Assembly: GCF_000152785.1 (NCBI RefSeq)
Contig: NZ_CH672414.1
Coordinates: forward strand, 2,604,521-2,668,520
Direction of reading: 5' to 3'
Origin: Yoonia vestfoldensis SKA53
Lineage (GTDB): Bacteria; Pseudomonadota; Alphaproteobacteria; Rhodobacterales; Rhodobacteraceae
Length of the DNA: 64,000 nt
Positions 40,814 to 50,200 of this stretch are shown here, piece by piece. The first letter of the stretch is position 1, and every line of letters starts with the position of its first letter. The position numbers and the translations under genes were made by a program. The notes under the pieces were generated by a model that saw only the letters and a program-made list of their open reading frames with translations, was not told the origin of the DNA and did not search any database.

Positions 40814-41707
40814 ATGTTGGACCCAGCATTTTCCGTGGCTTTCCATATCGGGGCGCACAAGACAGCGACGTCGCATCTGCAACGGTCTATCGGGGCACAG
40901 GCTGATGCTCTTGCCGCACGAGGCGTGCAATGGTTCGGCCCCCATTACCTGCGTAAATGGGATCAGACGTTGCCCGAACTTTTGGGTTTGGGCGATGGGC
41001 AAGCCTTGTCCGGCCAATTGCGTTCGCTGCTGCAGACAGCGCAGCGCGTTGTCTTGAGCGAAGAAAACCATATCGGCGTGCTGAACGATCCGCGCCGCAG
41101 GCCCGTGACTTGTCGCTATCCCAAAGCGGCGCCACGGATCAGGGCTGTCGCACAGGGCCTTGGCCGCAATGTCGATGTCTTTCTGGCGATCCGGCGACCA
41201 ACCGGTTTTGTGAATGCGGCCTATTGCCAGCAATTGATGAGTGGCAACGTGATGCTGATGGCGCAATATCGCAAGATTAACCCGACGGAATCGGTTGATT
41301 GGGCCGATCTGGTCGCGCGGCTGCGCGCCACTGCCGGCGTCGGACAGCTGGTCGTGTGGTGCTATGAGGATTACGCCGTTCATTTTAGCGCGATCTGCGC
41401 GGGTTTGCTGGGGCCTGCCGCTGCGGGGGTGGTGCAACCTATCGACCGTTATATTCACCGCGGCCTGTCTGCCGCCGCCGTGGCCGAGATTTTGCATCGC
41501 CATGCCTTGGGCGGGGCGGGCGATGCGGGGAGAAATGTGCGCGCGCTTTTGTCGGTCGAAGACGGCTATCCGCCCTTTGACGGTTTCACCCCGGCCGAAC
41601 ATGCCGCGGGTGATAGCGCCTATCGTGCTCAGATTGCCGCAATCGGTGCCATGCCGGGGGTGACATTGCTGGATCCGCTGTGGGCGGATGGCCCCATGCG
41701 GGCTTGA
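40814..41707 (+). CDS. Sulfotransferase-like P-loop protein
   Basis: A 297-residue protein. FHIGAHKTATSHLQRSI near residue 10 resembles the 5'-phosphosulfate loop of sulfotransferases (usual form HIGxxKTGTTxLQ, here KTATS), and VFLAIRRPTGFVNAAYCQQ resembles the 3'-phosphate block RxPxxxxxSxY. A PAPS-dependent or related transferase is possible but the motifs are degenerate. The ATG at 40814 is 42 bases after tRNA-Trp; a longer frame would overlap the tRNA. It sits between tRNA-Trp and secE, probably in the same transcript. Confidence 0.62.
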   Translation: MLDPAFSVAFHIGAHKTATSHLQRSIGAQADALAARGVQWFGPHYLRKWDQTLPELLGLGDGQALSGQLRSLLQTAQRVVLSEENHIGVLNDPRRRPVTCRYPKAAPRIRAVAQGLGRNVDVFLAIRRPTGFVNAAYCQQLMSGNVMLMAQYRKINPTESVDWADLVARLRATAGVGQLVVWCYEDYAVHFSAICAGLLGPAAAGVVQPIDRYIHRGLSAAAVAEILHRHALGGAGDAGRNVRALLSVEDGYPPFDGFTPAEHAAGDSAYRAQIAAIGAMPGVTLLDPLWADGPMRA

Positions 41708-41761
41708 ATTCGGCCCCGCGACCCCGTATGTCGCACAAAGTTTCGATAAAGGACCGTGCCG

Positions 41762-41962
41762 ATGGCCATCGCCAATCCCGTGAAGTTCATTCAAGAAGTC
41801 CGCTCCGAGGTGGCCAAGGTCGTCTGGCCCACCCGCCGCGAGGTGGTGCTGACCACGATCATGGTCTTCATCCTTGCCGCGCTGACGGCGGTGTTCTTTT
41901 CGTTAGTCGATTTCGTGATCCGCTTTGGGCTGTCCGGCGTGCTGGGCTATTTCGGCGGCTAA
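41762..41962 (+). CDS. secE: Preprotein translocase subunit SecE
   Basis: SecE clamps SecY in the protein-conducting channel. The 66-residue single-helix form typical of alphaproteobacteria has FIQEVRSEVAKVVWPTRREV before one membrane helix. The ATG at 41762 has AAAGGA 8 bases upstream; the in-frame GTG at 41756 is too close to that site. Confidence 0.95.
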   Translation: MAIANPVKFIQEVRSEVAKVVWPTRREVVLTTIMVFILAALTAVFFSLVDFVIRFGLSGVLGYFGG

Positions 41963-41991
41963 GGCTGGCGCGCTTATTCTGCCCGCCCCTC

Positions 41992-42020
41992 TTGAAAACG
42001 GGTGGTGGCGGCGGTAAAGG
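41992..42020 (+). promoter_or_regulatory. Possible promoter upstream of nusG
   Basis: TTGAAA (41992-41997), 17-base spacer, TAAAGG (42015-42020), in the 190-base secE-nusG gap, which is longer than usual. The match is suggestive only; the rest of the gap shows no gene. Confidence 0.3.
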
Positions 42021-42152
42021 CAGGCAACTTCGGAAATATGGCGTGCGGCGAATCGAGTTGCGCGCCGCTTTTATTTTCGACACCGGCGCAGGCGTCGGAT
42101 CAATTTGAACCAGGGGCCATTGCGGTCTCGTGACGACAAGGTGCTCTGACAG

Positions 42153-42683
42153 ATGGCTAAACGCTGGTATTCGGTAAGCGTTCTTTCGAACTTCGAAAAG
42201 AAGATCGCAGAGGCAATCCGCGCAAAAGCGGAAGAAAAAGGCCTGTCCGACCAGATTGACGAAGTCTTGGTGCCAACCGAAGAAGTGATCGAAGTACGTC
42301 GCAACAAAAAAGTGACGACTGAACGCCGTTTCATGCCCGGCTATGTGCTTGTGCATATGGAAATGTCGGATGAAGGCTATCACCTGATCAATTCGATCAA
42401 CCGCGTCACCGGGTTTCTGGGGCCACAAGGCCGCCCGATGCCGATGCGCGATGCCGAAGTGCAGGCCATCCTTGGCCGCGTTCAGGAAGGCGAGGACAGC
42501 CCACGCACCCTGATCCACTTCGAGATCGGCGAAAAGGTCAAGGTCAACGACGGCCCGTTCGAGGATTTCGACGGCATGGTCGAATATGTCGACGAAGAAC
42601 ATCAGCGCCTCAAGGTGACGGTGTCGATCTTTGGCCGGGCAACCCCGGTCGAGTTGGAATTCACGCAGGTTTCCAAACAGTAA
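42153..42683 (+). CDS. nusG: Transcription termination/antitermination protein NusG
   Basis: NusG binds RNA polymerase and links it to Rho or the ribosome. The 176-residue protein has the NGN domain (RWYSVSVLSNFEKKIAEAI; RRFMPGYVLVHMEM) and the C-terminal KOW domain (FEIGEKVKVNDGPFEDFDGM). Length is normal. No strong ribosome site is visible before the ATG. Confidence 0.97.
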   Translation: MAKRWYSVSVLSNFEKKIAEAIRAKAEEKGLSDQIDEVLVPTEEVIEVRRNKKVTTERRFMPGYVLVHMEMSDEGYHLINSINRVTGFLGPQGRPMPMRDAEVQAILGRVQEGEDSPRTLIHFEIGEKVKVNDGPFEDFDGMVEYVDEEHQRLKVTVSIFGRATPVELEFTQVSKQ

Positions 42684-42760
42684 ACGTGCGTGTTCAGACG
42701 TGGGAGGCCCGGGTTTGATCCGGCCCGAACCACGGCATCACCGCCCCATCCGGGGCAAAT

Positions 42761-42782
42761 GTAGGGTGGGCATCAGCCCACC
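42761..42782. repeat. Intergenic palindrome before rplK
   Basis: GTAGGGTGGGC and GCCCACC around ATCA, 20 bases before the rplK ATG. It could fold in the rplK leader close to the ribosome site. Confidence 0.75.
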
Positions 42783-42802
42783 GCTGAAAAAGGAGAGGCC
42801 AA

Positions 42803-43228
42803 ATGGCCAAGAAAGTCATGGGCATGCTCAAGCTGCAAGTTGCAGCCGGCAATGCCAAGCCAAGCCCGCCAGTCGGCCCAGCATTGGGTCAGCGCGGCAT
42901 CAACATCATGGAATTCTGCAAGGCGTTCAACGCCAAGACTGCGGATATGGAAAAGGACGCACCTTGCCCGACCGTGATCACCTATTACGCGGACAAGTCG
43001 TTCACATTCGAGATCAAGACGCCACCTGCGTCCTATTACATCAAAAAGGCGGCCAAGCTGGCGTCGGGGTCCAAGACCCCCGGCCGTGCGACTGCCGGTT
43101 CGATCACCGCCAAGCAGGTGCGTGAAATTGCCGAAGCCAAGATGAAAGACCTCAATGCGACATCCATTGAAGGTGCAATGCAGATCATCATGGGCTCTGC
43201 CCGTTCGATGGGCGTGGAGGTCAAGTAA
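42803..43228 (+). CDS. rplK: 50S ribosomal protein L11
   Basis: L11 forms the GTPase-associated centre with 23S rRNA and is needed for RelA/Rsh-type control. The 141-residue protein has [20 protein letters not shown] and the C-terminal RNA-binding domain ending [15 protein letters not shown] precedes the ATG. Stop and rplA start overlap as TAATG. Confidence 0.98.
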   Translation: MAKKVMGMLKLQVAAGNAKPSPPVGPALGQRGINIMEFCKAFNAKTADMEKDAPCPTVITYYADKSFTFEIKTPPASYYIKKAAKLASGSKTPGRATAGSITAKQVREIAEAKMKDLNATSIEGAMQIIMGSARSMGVEVK

Positions 43229-43929
43229 TGGCAAAATTTGGTAAGCGCACAACCGCAGCCCGTGCCGCATTTGACGGCAAGACCAATGTGTCGGTCGCCG
43301 AAGCCATCGCTTTGGTCAAAGGCAGCGCCACTGCAAAATTTGACGAAACCGTCGAAATTTCGATGCAGCTGGGTGTTGATCCACGCCACGCCGACCAGAT
43401 GGTCCGTGGCACCGTGACCCTGCCAAACGGCACTGGCAAAACTGTCCGCGTGGCCGTTTTTGCCCGTGGCGACAAAGCTGACGAAGCAAAGGCCGCCGGC
43501 GCTGATATCGTCGGTGCAGAGGACCTGATGGAAACCATCCAGTCCGGCAAGATCGACTTTGACCGTTGCATCGCGACACCCGACATGATGGCTATTGTTG
43601 GTCGTCTGGGCAAGGTTCTTGGCCCGCGCAACCTGATGCCAAACCCGCGCGTCGGCACCGTGACCATGGATGTCAAAGAAGCTGTCGAAGCGGCCAAGGG
43701 CGGCCAGGTCCAGTTCAAGGCTGAAAAAGCAGGCGTCGTGCATGCCGGTATCGGCAAGGCGTCGTTTTCTGCAGAACAGCTGCAGGAAAACATGCGCGCT
43801 TTTGTGGATGCGGTCGGGAAGGCCCGTCCATCGGGCGCCAAAGGCACCTATATGAAAAAGATCGCCGTCAGCTCGACCATGGGTCCAGGCGTGACTGTTG
43901 ACGTTGCCTCGGCGACCGGCAACGCCTGA
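43228..43929 (+). CDS. rplA: 50S ribosomal protein L1
   Basis: L1 binds the stalk of 23S rRNA near the E site and in many bacteria represses its own operon. The 233-residue protein includes [20 protein letters not shown] and [19 protein letters not shown]. The transcript is expected to end at the terminator 22 bases downstream, so rplKA is separated from rplJL here. Confidence 0.98.
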   Translation: MAKFGKRTTAARAAFDGKTNVSVAEAIALVKGSATAKFDETVEISMQLGVDPRHADQMVRGTVTLPNGTGKTVRVAVFARGDKADEAKAAGADIVGAEDLMETIQSGKIDFDRCIATPDMMAIVGRLGKVLGPRNLMPNPRVGTVTMDVKEAVEAAKGGQVQFKAEKAGVVHAGIGKASFSAEQLQENMRAFVDAVGKARPSGAKGTYMKKIAVSSTMGPGVTVDVASATGNA

Positions 43930-43942
43930 TCCGGCTTTCGGT

Positions 43943-45757
43943 TTACGAACAAAACGGCAGGCCATCACGGCCTGCCGTTTTTGTTTTTGTTGCCATCTTT
44001 TGGCACGACAGGAATGCGATGAAAGCTGCTTGCTGTAGCGGTGGGGAAAGTACGTTACCCTGATAATAGGCGCAGCCGATGCGACGAACGGCGGCGATGT
44101 CCTTGGCTGATTCGACGCCTTCGGCGGTTGCGGCAATGCCCAAGGCGCGGGTCATTTCAAGGATCGCTGCGATCACCTTGGATTTATGCGGATCGCGCAG
44201 CGCAGCGCGGATCATCCGACATTCGATCTTGAGCCGGTCCGGCTGCACCTTCAGCAAGCCGACGATCGACGCCCGTCCGCTACCAAAATCATCCGAATGT
44301 ATTTCGACCCCCATGTTGCGCAGCTGCTGCAGATTTTCCTTGATCTGAGGGACTTCGCGCCTGTCATCAAGATAGATCGTTTCCAGCAATTCGATCGACA
44401 GCCCGCATCTGCGGTCTGTCCAGGTGTTGGCCACATCCTCGGGCAGGCGCGGGTCCATCAGGCGCGGCCCGCTGATGTTTACCGATATCGATGGCAGATG
44501 AAGCCCGCACGCGCGAAATTTGTCGACCGCCGCCAGGGAAATGCGCAGCACCTGTCTGTCGATATCTTCGATCATGCCCATTTCGGCGGCGATATCCAGA
44601 AAGTCCGCCGGTTTCAGCAACCCGCATTCGGGGTGATGCCAGCGCACCAGCGCCTCTGCGCCAACGATCTCGCCAGTCTCGATATCGGCCTGCGGTTGGA
44701 AATAGGCGGTAAACTCGCCGCGTTCGAGCGCGCCGGGAATTGTGGCTGCGATCTGGCGCTTGATCTGCATCTGTTTGGTGATCTGCGGCGTGATCTGGCA
44801 GACCTGATTGCGCCCATTGCGTTTCGCCTCATAGAGCGCGACATCCGCATGGGCGATCACCGTCGCGGCGGTATCCTGCCCCGCAACGCCGGTTGCGATC
44901 CCGATGCTGATGCCGATGGTGACCTGGCGTTGTGCCAGATCTATGGGGCGTGTCAGGGCCTTGACGATCGCGGTCCCTGTCTGATGGGCAAGATTGGCCG
45001 AGATGCCCTGCGTGAGAAGCACCATGAATTCGTCGCCGCCGACCCGATAGGTCTGCCCCCGGTTGCCCACCGCCTGCGAAATCCGTTGCGCGGCGGTCAC
45101 CAGCACGGCATCGCCGCTTTGGTGTCCCAACGTGTCATTCACCCATTTGAACCTGTCCAGATCAAGGTGCAGCAAGGCTACCCGTCCGTCTGCCGCGCCA
45201 AGACAATGTTCCAGCGCCCTTTCGAAAGCGCGCCGGTTCGGCAGCTCTGTCAGCGGGTCGTGATAGGCCGCCTGTTCCAGCGCCTGCCGCGCCTCGTCAA
45301 GTTCGCGGTTTCTGATCGCCAGCGCGGCATTGCTTTGTTCCAGCTGCATCATCGCTACCTTTTCACGGGTGACATCATGCCCTGTGCCGCGATAGCCGGT
45401 GAATGCGCCGGCCTGATCGAACTGCGGCTCGCCTGAGATGCGCAGCCACATCACCGACCCGTCCGTTGGCCGGATGATGCGATATTCAAAATTGCGAAAT
45501 GCGCGATGCGCCTGCAGGTCGGCCAGATGCGCCTGCCATGCCGCGCCAGAGGGTTCTTCCGCGAAGATATCACGTTCGCGCCCCAAGACGTCTGCCCTGC
45601 TGATCTTTGTGACCTGTTCCATCCGGTTCGAAAAATAGATGAACCGATTCTGATGGTCGGTTTCCCAGAACCAGTCAGAGGCGATTCCTGCAAAATCTTC
45701 GAGGTTGCGGAAATTGGGTTGGTTCTGCGATGTCATGCGCCTTGTCTTACTGGGCAT
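43943..45757 (-). CDS. PAS-GGDEF-EAL cyclic-di-GMP signalling protein
   Basis: A 604-residue soluble protein. A PAS domain (about 20-135, DWFWETDHQNRFIYFSN) and short coiled coil lead to a GGDEF domain with intact GGDEF near residue 239 and an EAL domain with intact EAL near 367, VNISG, SDDFGSG and TAEGVES. Both cyclase and phosphodiesterase residues look present, so direction of activity is open. There is no transmembrane segment. The start is uncertain (45757 or 45736). It runs against rplA and its final codons contain the rplA terminator. Confidence 0.9.
   Translation of the reverse strand: MPSKTRRMTSQNQPNFRNLEDFAGIASDWFWETDHQNRFIYFSNRMEQVTKISRADVLGRERDIFAEEPSGAAWQAHLADLQAHRAFRNFEYRIIRPTDGSVMWLRISGEPQFDQAGAFTGYRGTGHDVTREKVAMMQLEQSNAALAIRNRELDEARQALEQAAYHDPLTELPNRRAFERALEHCLGAADGRVALLHLDLDRFKWVNDTLGHQSGDAVLVTAAQRISQAVGNRGQTYRVGGDEFMVLLTQGISANLAHQTGTAIVKALTRPIDLAQRQVTIGISIGIATGVAGQDTAATVIAHADVALYEAKRNGRNQVCQITPQITKQMQIKRQIAATIPGALERGEFTAYFQPQADIETGEIVGAEALVRWHHPECGLLKPADFLDIAAEMGMIEDIDRQVLRISLAAVDKFRACGLHLPSISVNISGPRLMDPRLPEDVANTWTDRRCGLSIELLETIYLDDRREVPQIKENLQQLRNMGVEIHSDDFGSGRASIVGLLKVQPDRLKIECRMIRAALRDPHKSKVIAAILEMTRALGIAATAEGVESAKDIAAVRRIGCAYYQGNVLSPPLQQAAFIAFLSCQKMATKTKTAGRDGLPFCS
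43951..43985 (+). terminator. Rho-independent terminator after rplA
   Basis: AAAACGGCAGGCC and GGCCTGCCGTTTT form a 13-base stem around a four-base loop, followed by more T. It lies inside the last codons of the convergent GGDEF/EAL gene. Confidence 0.92.
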
Positions 45758-46080
45758 TTCTTGAACAAAGGTTTACCTCGCACGGGCGCCGGCAGCGCCG
45801 TTGGGCGCAAATCGGCCCTTGGCAAAGCGCCGTGCAGGCGATAACCAACAATCAGGCCCGAAAGATTGATTCGTTCGGGCCTTTATTCGTCCGAGACGGT
45901 GGGTTGGTCGCAAGACCGTTAATTCCTGCCTGAGACGGGATAGACCAGAATTTTTCGAGGCTCTCCTCGGTTCAACTTGGCTCGCCCCGTTTACGTGGAC
46001 ACCGACTGTCGGGTGGTCCGCCGCCCGGCAAAAACGAGAGCCGGTGCCAGACTATTTGGTACCTTAATTGGAGTGAAACT
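45758..46080. other. Divergent intergenic region and rplJ leader
   Basis: A 323-base gap between the GGDEF/EAL start and the rplJ GTG start. It holds the hairpin at 45854-45882 and must include the rplJL-rpoBC promoter, but I find no clear -35/-10 pair. The 150 bases before rplJ are rich in short complementary blocks (for example near 45948-45966 and 46016-46050), as expected of an autoregulated ribosomal-protein leader. Confidence 0.55.
45854..45882 (+). promoter_or_regulatory. Hairpin upstream of rplJ (possible attenuator)
   Basis: AGGCCCGAA and TTCGGGCCT pair perfectly across an 11-base loop and are followed by TTATT. No gene ends just upstream on the plus strand, so this terminator-like structure may act in the rplJ leader; it could instead lie upstream of the promoter. 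Confidence 0.45.
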
Positions 46081-46593
46081 GTGGATAGAGCACAAAAAGA
46101 ACAATTGGTCGATGAACTCGGCCAGATCTTTGAAAGCTCTGGCGTTGTAGTGGTCGCCCACTACGAAGGCATGACAGTTGCTGAAATGCAGGACCTGCGG
46201 GCGCGTATGCGCGATGCTGGTGGGGCCGTACGCGTTGCCAAGAACAAGCTCGCCAAGATCGCTCTTGAAGGTAAGCCATGCGAAAGCATCGCCACTTACC
46301 TGATGGGCATGACCGTGATCGCCTATTCCGAAGATCCTGTCGCTGCGGCGAAAGTGATCGATGCCTATGCCAAGACGAACGAGAAATTGGTCGTTCTGGG
46401 CGGGGCAATGGGTGACACGGCACTGGATCCAGCCGGTGTGAAAGCCGTTGCCGGGATGCCAAGCCGCGAGGAGCTTATTGCTTCTATCGTTGGTTGCATC
46501 GCAGCACCTGCCGCAAACATCGCCGGGGCCATTGGCGCGCCTGCTTCGAACATCGCGAGCATTCTTTCGACCATCGAAGAGAAAGCTGCGTGA
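46081..46593 (+). CDS. rplJ: 50S ribosomal protein L10
   Basis: L10 anchors the L7/L12 dimers to the stalk. The 170-residue protein starts at GTG (46081) with GGAG 7 bases upstream and has [19 protein letters not shown] and [12 protein letters not shown]. The C-terminal helix for L7/L12 binding follows. In most bacteria L10 with L7/L12 represses this operon. Confidence 0.97.
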   Translation: MDRAQKEQLVDELGQIFESSGVVVVAHYEGMTVAEMQDLRARMRDAGGAVRVAKNKLAKIALEGKPCESIATYLMGMTVIAYSEDPVAAAKVIDAYAKTNEKLVVLGGAMGDTALDPAGVKAVAGMPSREELIASIVGCIAAPAANIAGAIGAPASNIASILSTIEEKAA

Positions 46594-46661
46594 AGCATCT
46601 GAATTGACTTGGGGCTGTCGCCTCACGTTGGAACACACTTAAATCGAACGGAAAGCATAAA

Positions 46662-47033
46662 ATGGCTGATCTGAAAAAACTCGCTGAAGAAATCGTTGGT
46701 CTGACCCTTCTTCAGGCACAAGAACTGAAAACCATCCTCAAGGATGAATACGGCATCGAGCCCGCTGCTGGCGGCGCTGTGATGATGGCCGGTCCTGCTG
46801 CAACAGCAGAAGCCGCCGAAGAAAAGACCGAATTCGACGTCGTCCTGAAAGACGCCGGCGCACAGAAGATCAACGTGATCAAAGAAGTGCGCGGCATCAC
46901 CGGTCTGGGCCTGAAAGAAGCCAAAGATCTGGTCGAAGCTGGCGGCAAGGTCAAAGAAGGCGCTTCCAAAGCCGAAGCCGACGAAATCAAAGCCAAGCTG
47001 GAAGCAGCTGGCGCGACCGTCGAACTGGCGTAA
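46662..47033 (+). CDS. rplL: 50S ribosomal protein L7/L12
   Basis: The multi-copy stalk protein that recruits translation GTPases. The 123-residue protein has an N-terminal dimerisation helix region, an Ala-rich hinge ([20 protein letters not shown]) and the C-terminal domain with [20 protein letters not shown]. The TAA stop is also the first three bases of an intergenic palindrome. Confidence 0.98.
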   Translation: MADLKKLAEEIVGLTLLQAQELKTILKDEYGIEPAAGGAVMMAGPAATAEAAEEKTEFDVVLKDAGAQKINVIKEVRGITGLGLKEAKDLVEAGGKVKEGASKAEADEIKAKLEAAGATVELA

Positions 47034-47056
47034 GGCGGGGTTTACCCCGCCCTTCG
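47031..47056. repeat. Intergenic palindrome overlapping the rplL stop codon
   Basis: TAAGGCGGGG, TTTA, CCCCGCCCTTCG. The family word TAAGG supplies the rplL stop codon. Confidence 0.75.
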
Positions 47057-47088
47057 GTGATTTTCGATCATCGTGGGCGTTTGAACGC

Positions 47089-47116
47089 GGCTGGACCTGC
47101 ATTTGCGGGTCCAGCC
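47089..47116 (+). promoter_or_regulatory. Hairpin in the rplL-rpoB gap (attenuator or RNase III site candidate)
   Basis: GGCTGGACC and GGTCCAGCC form a perfect 9-base stem with a 10-base loop in the 258-base gap between rplL and rpoB. No T-run follows. In E. coli the equivalent gap contains a partial terminator and an RNase III site that set the rpoB level; this is the analogous position. A weaker hairpin follows at 47146-47160. Confidence 0.5.
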
Positions 47117-47291
47117 AAACCTGTCTTAGCGGTCGGCCATGCGTGGCCCACCCCTTGGGCTAGGTTGAAAAGTCGGGAGGCAGCCGGTGGGACGGCAGCC
47201 ACGAATAGACTTGAAACCCCCGGTCAAATGGATGTGGCGGCGCAGCCCGGGCGCCGCACGTTCGAGAGACAAACAAAAGGTGATATCGCAC

Positions 47292-50200
47292 ATGGCTTCC
47301 TCCTTCCTTGGTCAGAAACGCCTGCGCAAGTATTACGGCAAAATCCGTGAAGTGCTTGAAATGCCGAACCTCATCGAGGTTCAGAAATCTTCCTATGATC
47401 TGTTCCTGCGTTCCGGCGACAGTGCAACACCGCTTGACGGCGAAGGCATCAAGGGTGTGTTCCAGTCGGTTTTCCCGATCAAGGACTTCAACGAGACCGC
47501 TGTGCTTGAGTTCGTGAAATACGAGCTGGAAAAGCCAAAGTACGACGTCGAAGAATGTATGCAGCGCGACATGACCTATGCCGCACCGCTGAAGGTGACG
47601 CTGCGCCTGATCGTGTTCGAAGTGGATGAGGACACAGGTTCCAAATCTGTCAAGGACATCAAGGAACAAGACGTGTTCATGGGTGACATGCCCCTGATGA
47701 CGCCGAACGGCACCTTTGTCGTGAACGGCACCGAACGTGTGATCGTGTCCCAGATGCACCGTTCGCCCGGCGTGTTTTTTGACCATGACAAGGGCAAGAC
47801 CCATTCGTCGGGTAAATTGCTGTTTGCTTGCCGGATCATTCCTTACCGCGGCAGCTGGCTCGACTTTGAATTCGATGCCAAGGACCTTGTGTTCTGCCGG
47901 ATTGACCGCCGTCGCAAATTGCCTGTGACCACCCTGCTTTATGCGCTGGGGCTGGACCAGGAAGGCATCATGAATGCCTATTACAACACCGTCGATTACA
48001 CGCTGGACCCAAAAACCAACGCCTGGACGACCAAGTTCTTCCCCGAACGCGTCCGCGGTACCCGTCCGACCTATGATCTGGTCGATGCCGATACCGGTGA
48101 GATCATTGCAAAGGCCGGCGAAAAAGTGACGCCACGGTCTGTCAAAAAGATGATCGACGAAGGCAAGGTCAAGAACCTGCTGGTCCCCTACGAGCATATC
48201 GTTGGCAAATACGTTGCCCGTGACATCATCAACGAGCAAACCGGCGCGATCCATGTCGAAGCTGGTGATGAACTGACGCTGGAAATCGACAAGACGGGCG
48301 CTGTCACAGGCGGCACGTTGCGGGATTTGATCGACGCGGGTATCACCTCGATCCCCGTCCTCGACATCGACAACATCTCTGTGGGTGGCTACATCCGCAG
48401 CACGATGGCGGCGGACAAGAACATGAACCGCGAAACCGCGCTCATGGATATCTACCGCGTGATGCGTCCTGGTGAACCACCGACCGTCGATTCCGCATCG
48501 GCGCTGTTCGACACGCTGTTCTTTGACGGCGAACGCTATGACCTGTCGGCTGTGGGCCGCGTCAAGATGAACATGCGTCTGGACCTCGATGCCGATGACA
48601 CGATCCGCACATTGCGCCGTGAAGACATCGTCTCGTGCATCAAGGCGCTGACCGAATTGCGCGACGGCAAGGGCGACATCGACGACATCGACCACCTTGG
48701 CAACCGCCGCGTGCGGTCCGTGGGCGAATTGATGGAAAACCAGTATCGCGTCGGCCTGCTGCGCATGGAACGCGCGATCAAGGAACGCATGTCATCTGTC
48801 GAAATCGACACGGTGATGCCGCAAGATCTGATCAACGCAAAACCTGCGGCTGCGGCTGTGCGCGAATTCTTTGGCTCCAGCCAGTTGTCGCAGTTCATGG
48901 ACCAGACGAACCCGCTGTCCGAAGTGACGCACAAGCGTCGCCTGTCGGCCCTTGGGCCCGGCGGTCTGACCCGCGAACGTGCCGGTTTCGAAGTGCGCGA
49001 CGTTCACCCGACCCATTATGGCCGGATGTGTCCGATTGAAACGCCCGAAGGTCCAAACATCGGTCTGATCAACTCATTGGCGACCTTCGCCCGCGTGAAC
49101 AAGTACGGTTTCATCGAAACACCGTACCGCAAGGTCGTGGACGGCAAGGTGACGGATGATGTGCAATACATGTCCGCGACCGAAGAAATGCGCCACACCG
49201 TGGCACAGGCCAACGCGTCGATGAACCCTGACGGATCGTTCAAGAATGATCTGGTGTCGACCCGTGTGAACGGCGATTACACGCTGGCCCCGCGTGAAAA
49301 CGTGGACCTGATCGACGTGTCGCCAAAGCAGCTGGTTTCGGTTGCGGCATCGTTGATCCCGTTCCTTGAAAACGACGACGCCAACCGCGCGCTGATGGGC
49401 TCGAACATGCAGCGGCAGGCCGTGCCTTTGCTGCAGGCCGAGGCACCATTGGTCGGCACTGGCATCGAAGAAGTCGTGGCGCGCGATAGCGGCGCTGCGA
49501 TTATGGCGAAACGTGCCGGCGTCATCGACCAGGTCGATGCGCAGCGGATCGTGATCCGCGCGACATCCGATCTGGAATTGGGTGATGCGGGCGTCGATAT
49601 CTACCGCATGCGCAAGTTCCAGCGGTCCAACCAGAACACCTGTATCAACCAGCGTCCGCTGGTGAAGGTGGGCGATCTGGTCCAGAAAGGGCAGGTCATC
49701 GCCGATGGTCCATCGACCGATCTGGGTGAACTGGCGCTGGGTAAAAACGTAGTCGTCGCGTTTATGCCATGGAACGGTTACAACTACGAAGACTCGATCC
49801 TGATTTCGGAACGCATCGTGCGCGACGACGTCTTCACCTCGATCCATATCGAGGAATTCGAAGTCGCCGCCCGTGACACCAAGCTCGGGCCAGAGGAAAT
49901 CACCCGCGACATCCCCAACGTCGGCGAGGAAGCTTTGCGCAACCTTGACGAAGCGGGCATCGTGTATATCGGGGCCGAGGTTGGGCCTGCGGATATTCTG
50001 GTCGGCAAGATCACCCCAAAAGGCGAAAGCCCGATGACGCCAGAAGAAAAGCTGCTGCGCGCCATCTTTGGTGAAAAGGCATCCGACGTACGCGACACAT
50101 CTTTGCGCCTGCCACCCGGTGACTTTGGCACCGTGGTCGAGGTGCGCGTGTTCAACCGTCACGGCGTGGAAAAAGACGAACGCGCGCTCCAGATCGAGCG

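Noticed and set aside
47187..47291. N-terminal extension of rpoB
   Set aside because: The 35 extra residues are unlike any beta subunit and the intergenic hairpin and repeat density argue for non-coding DNA.
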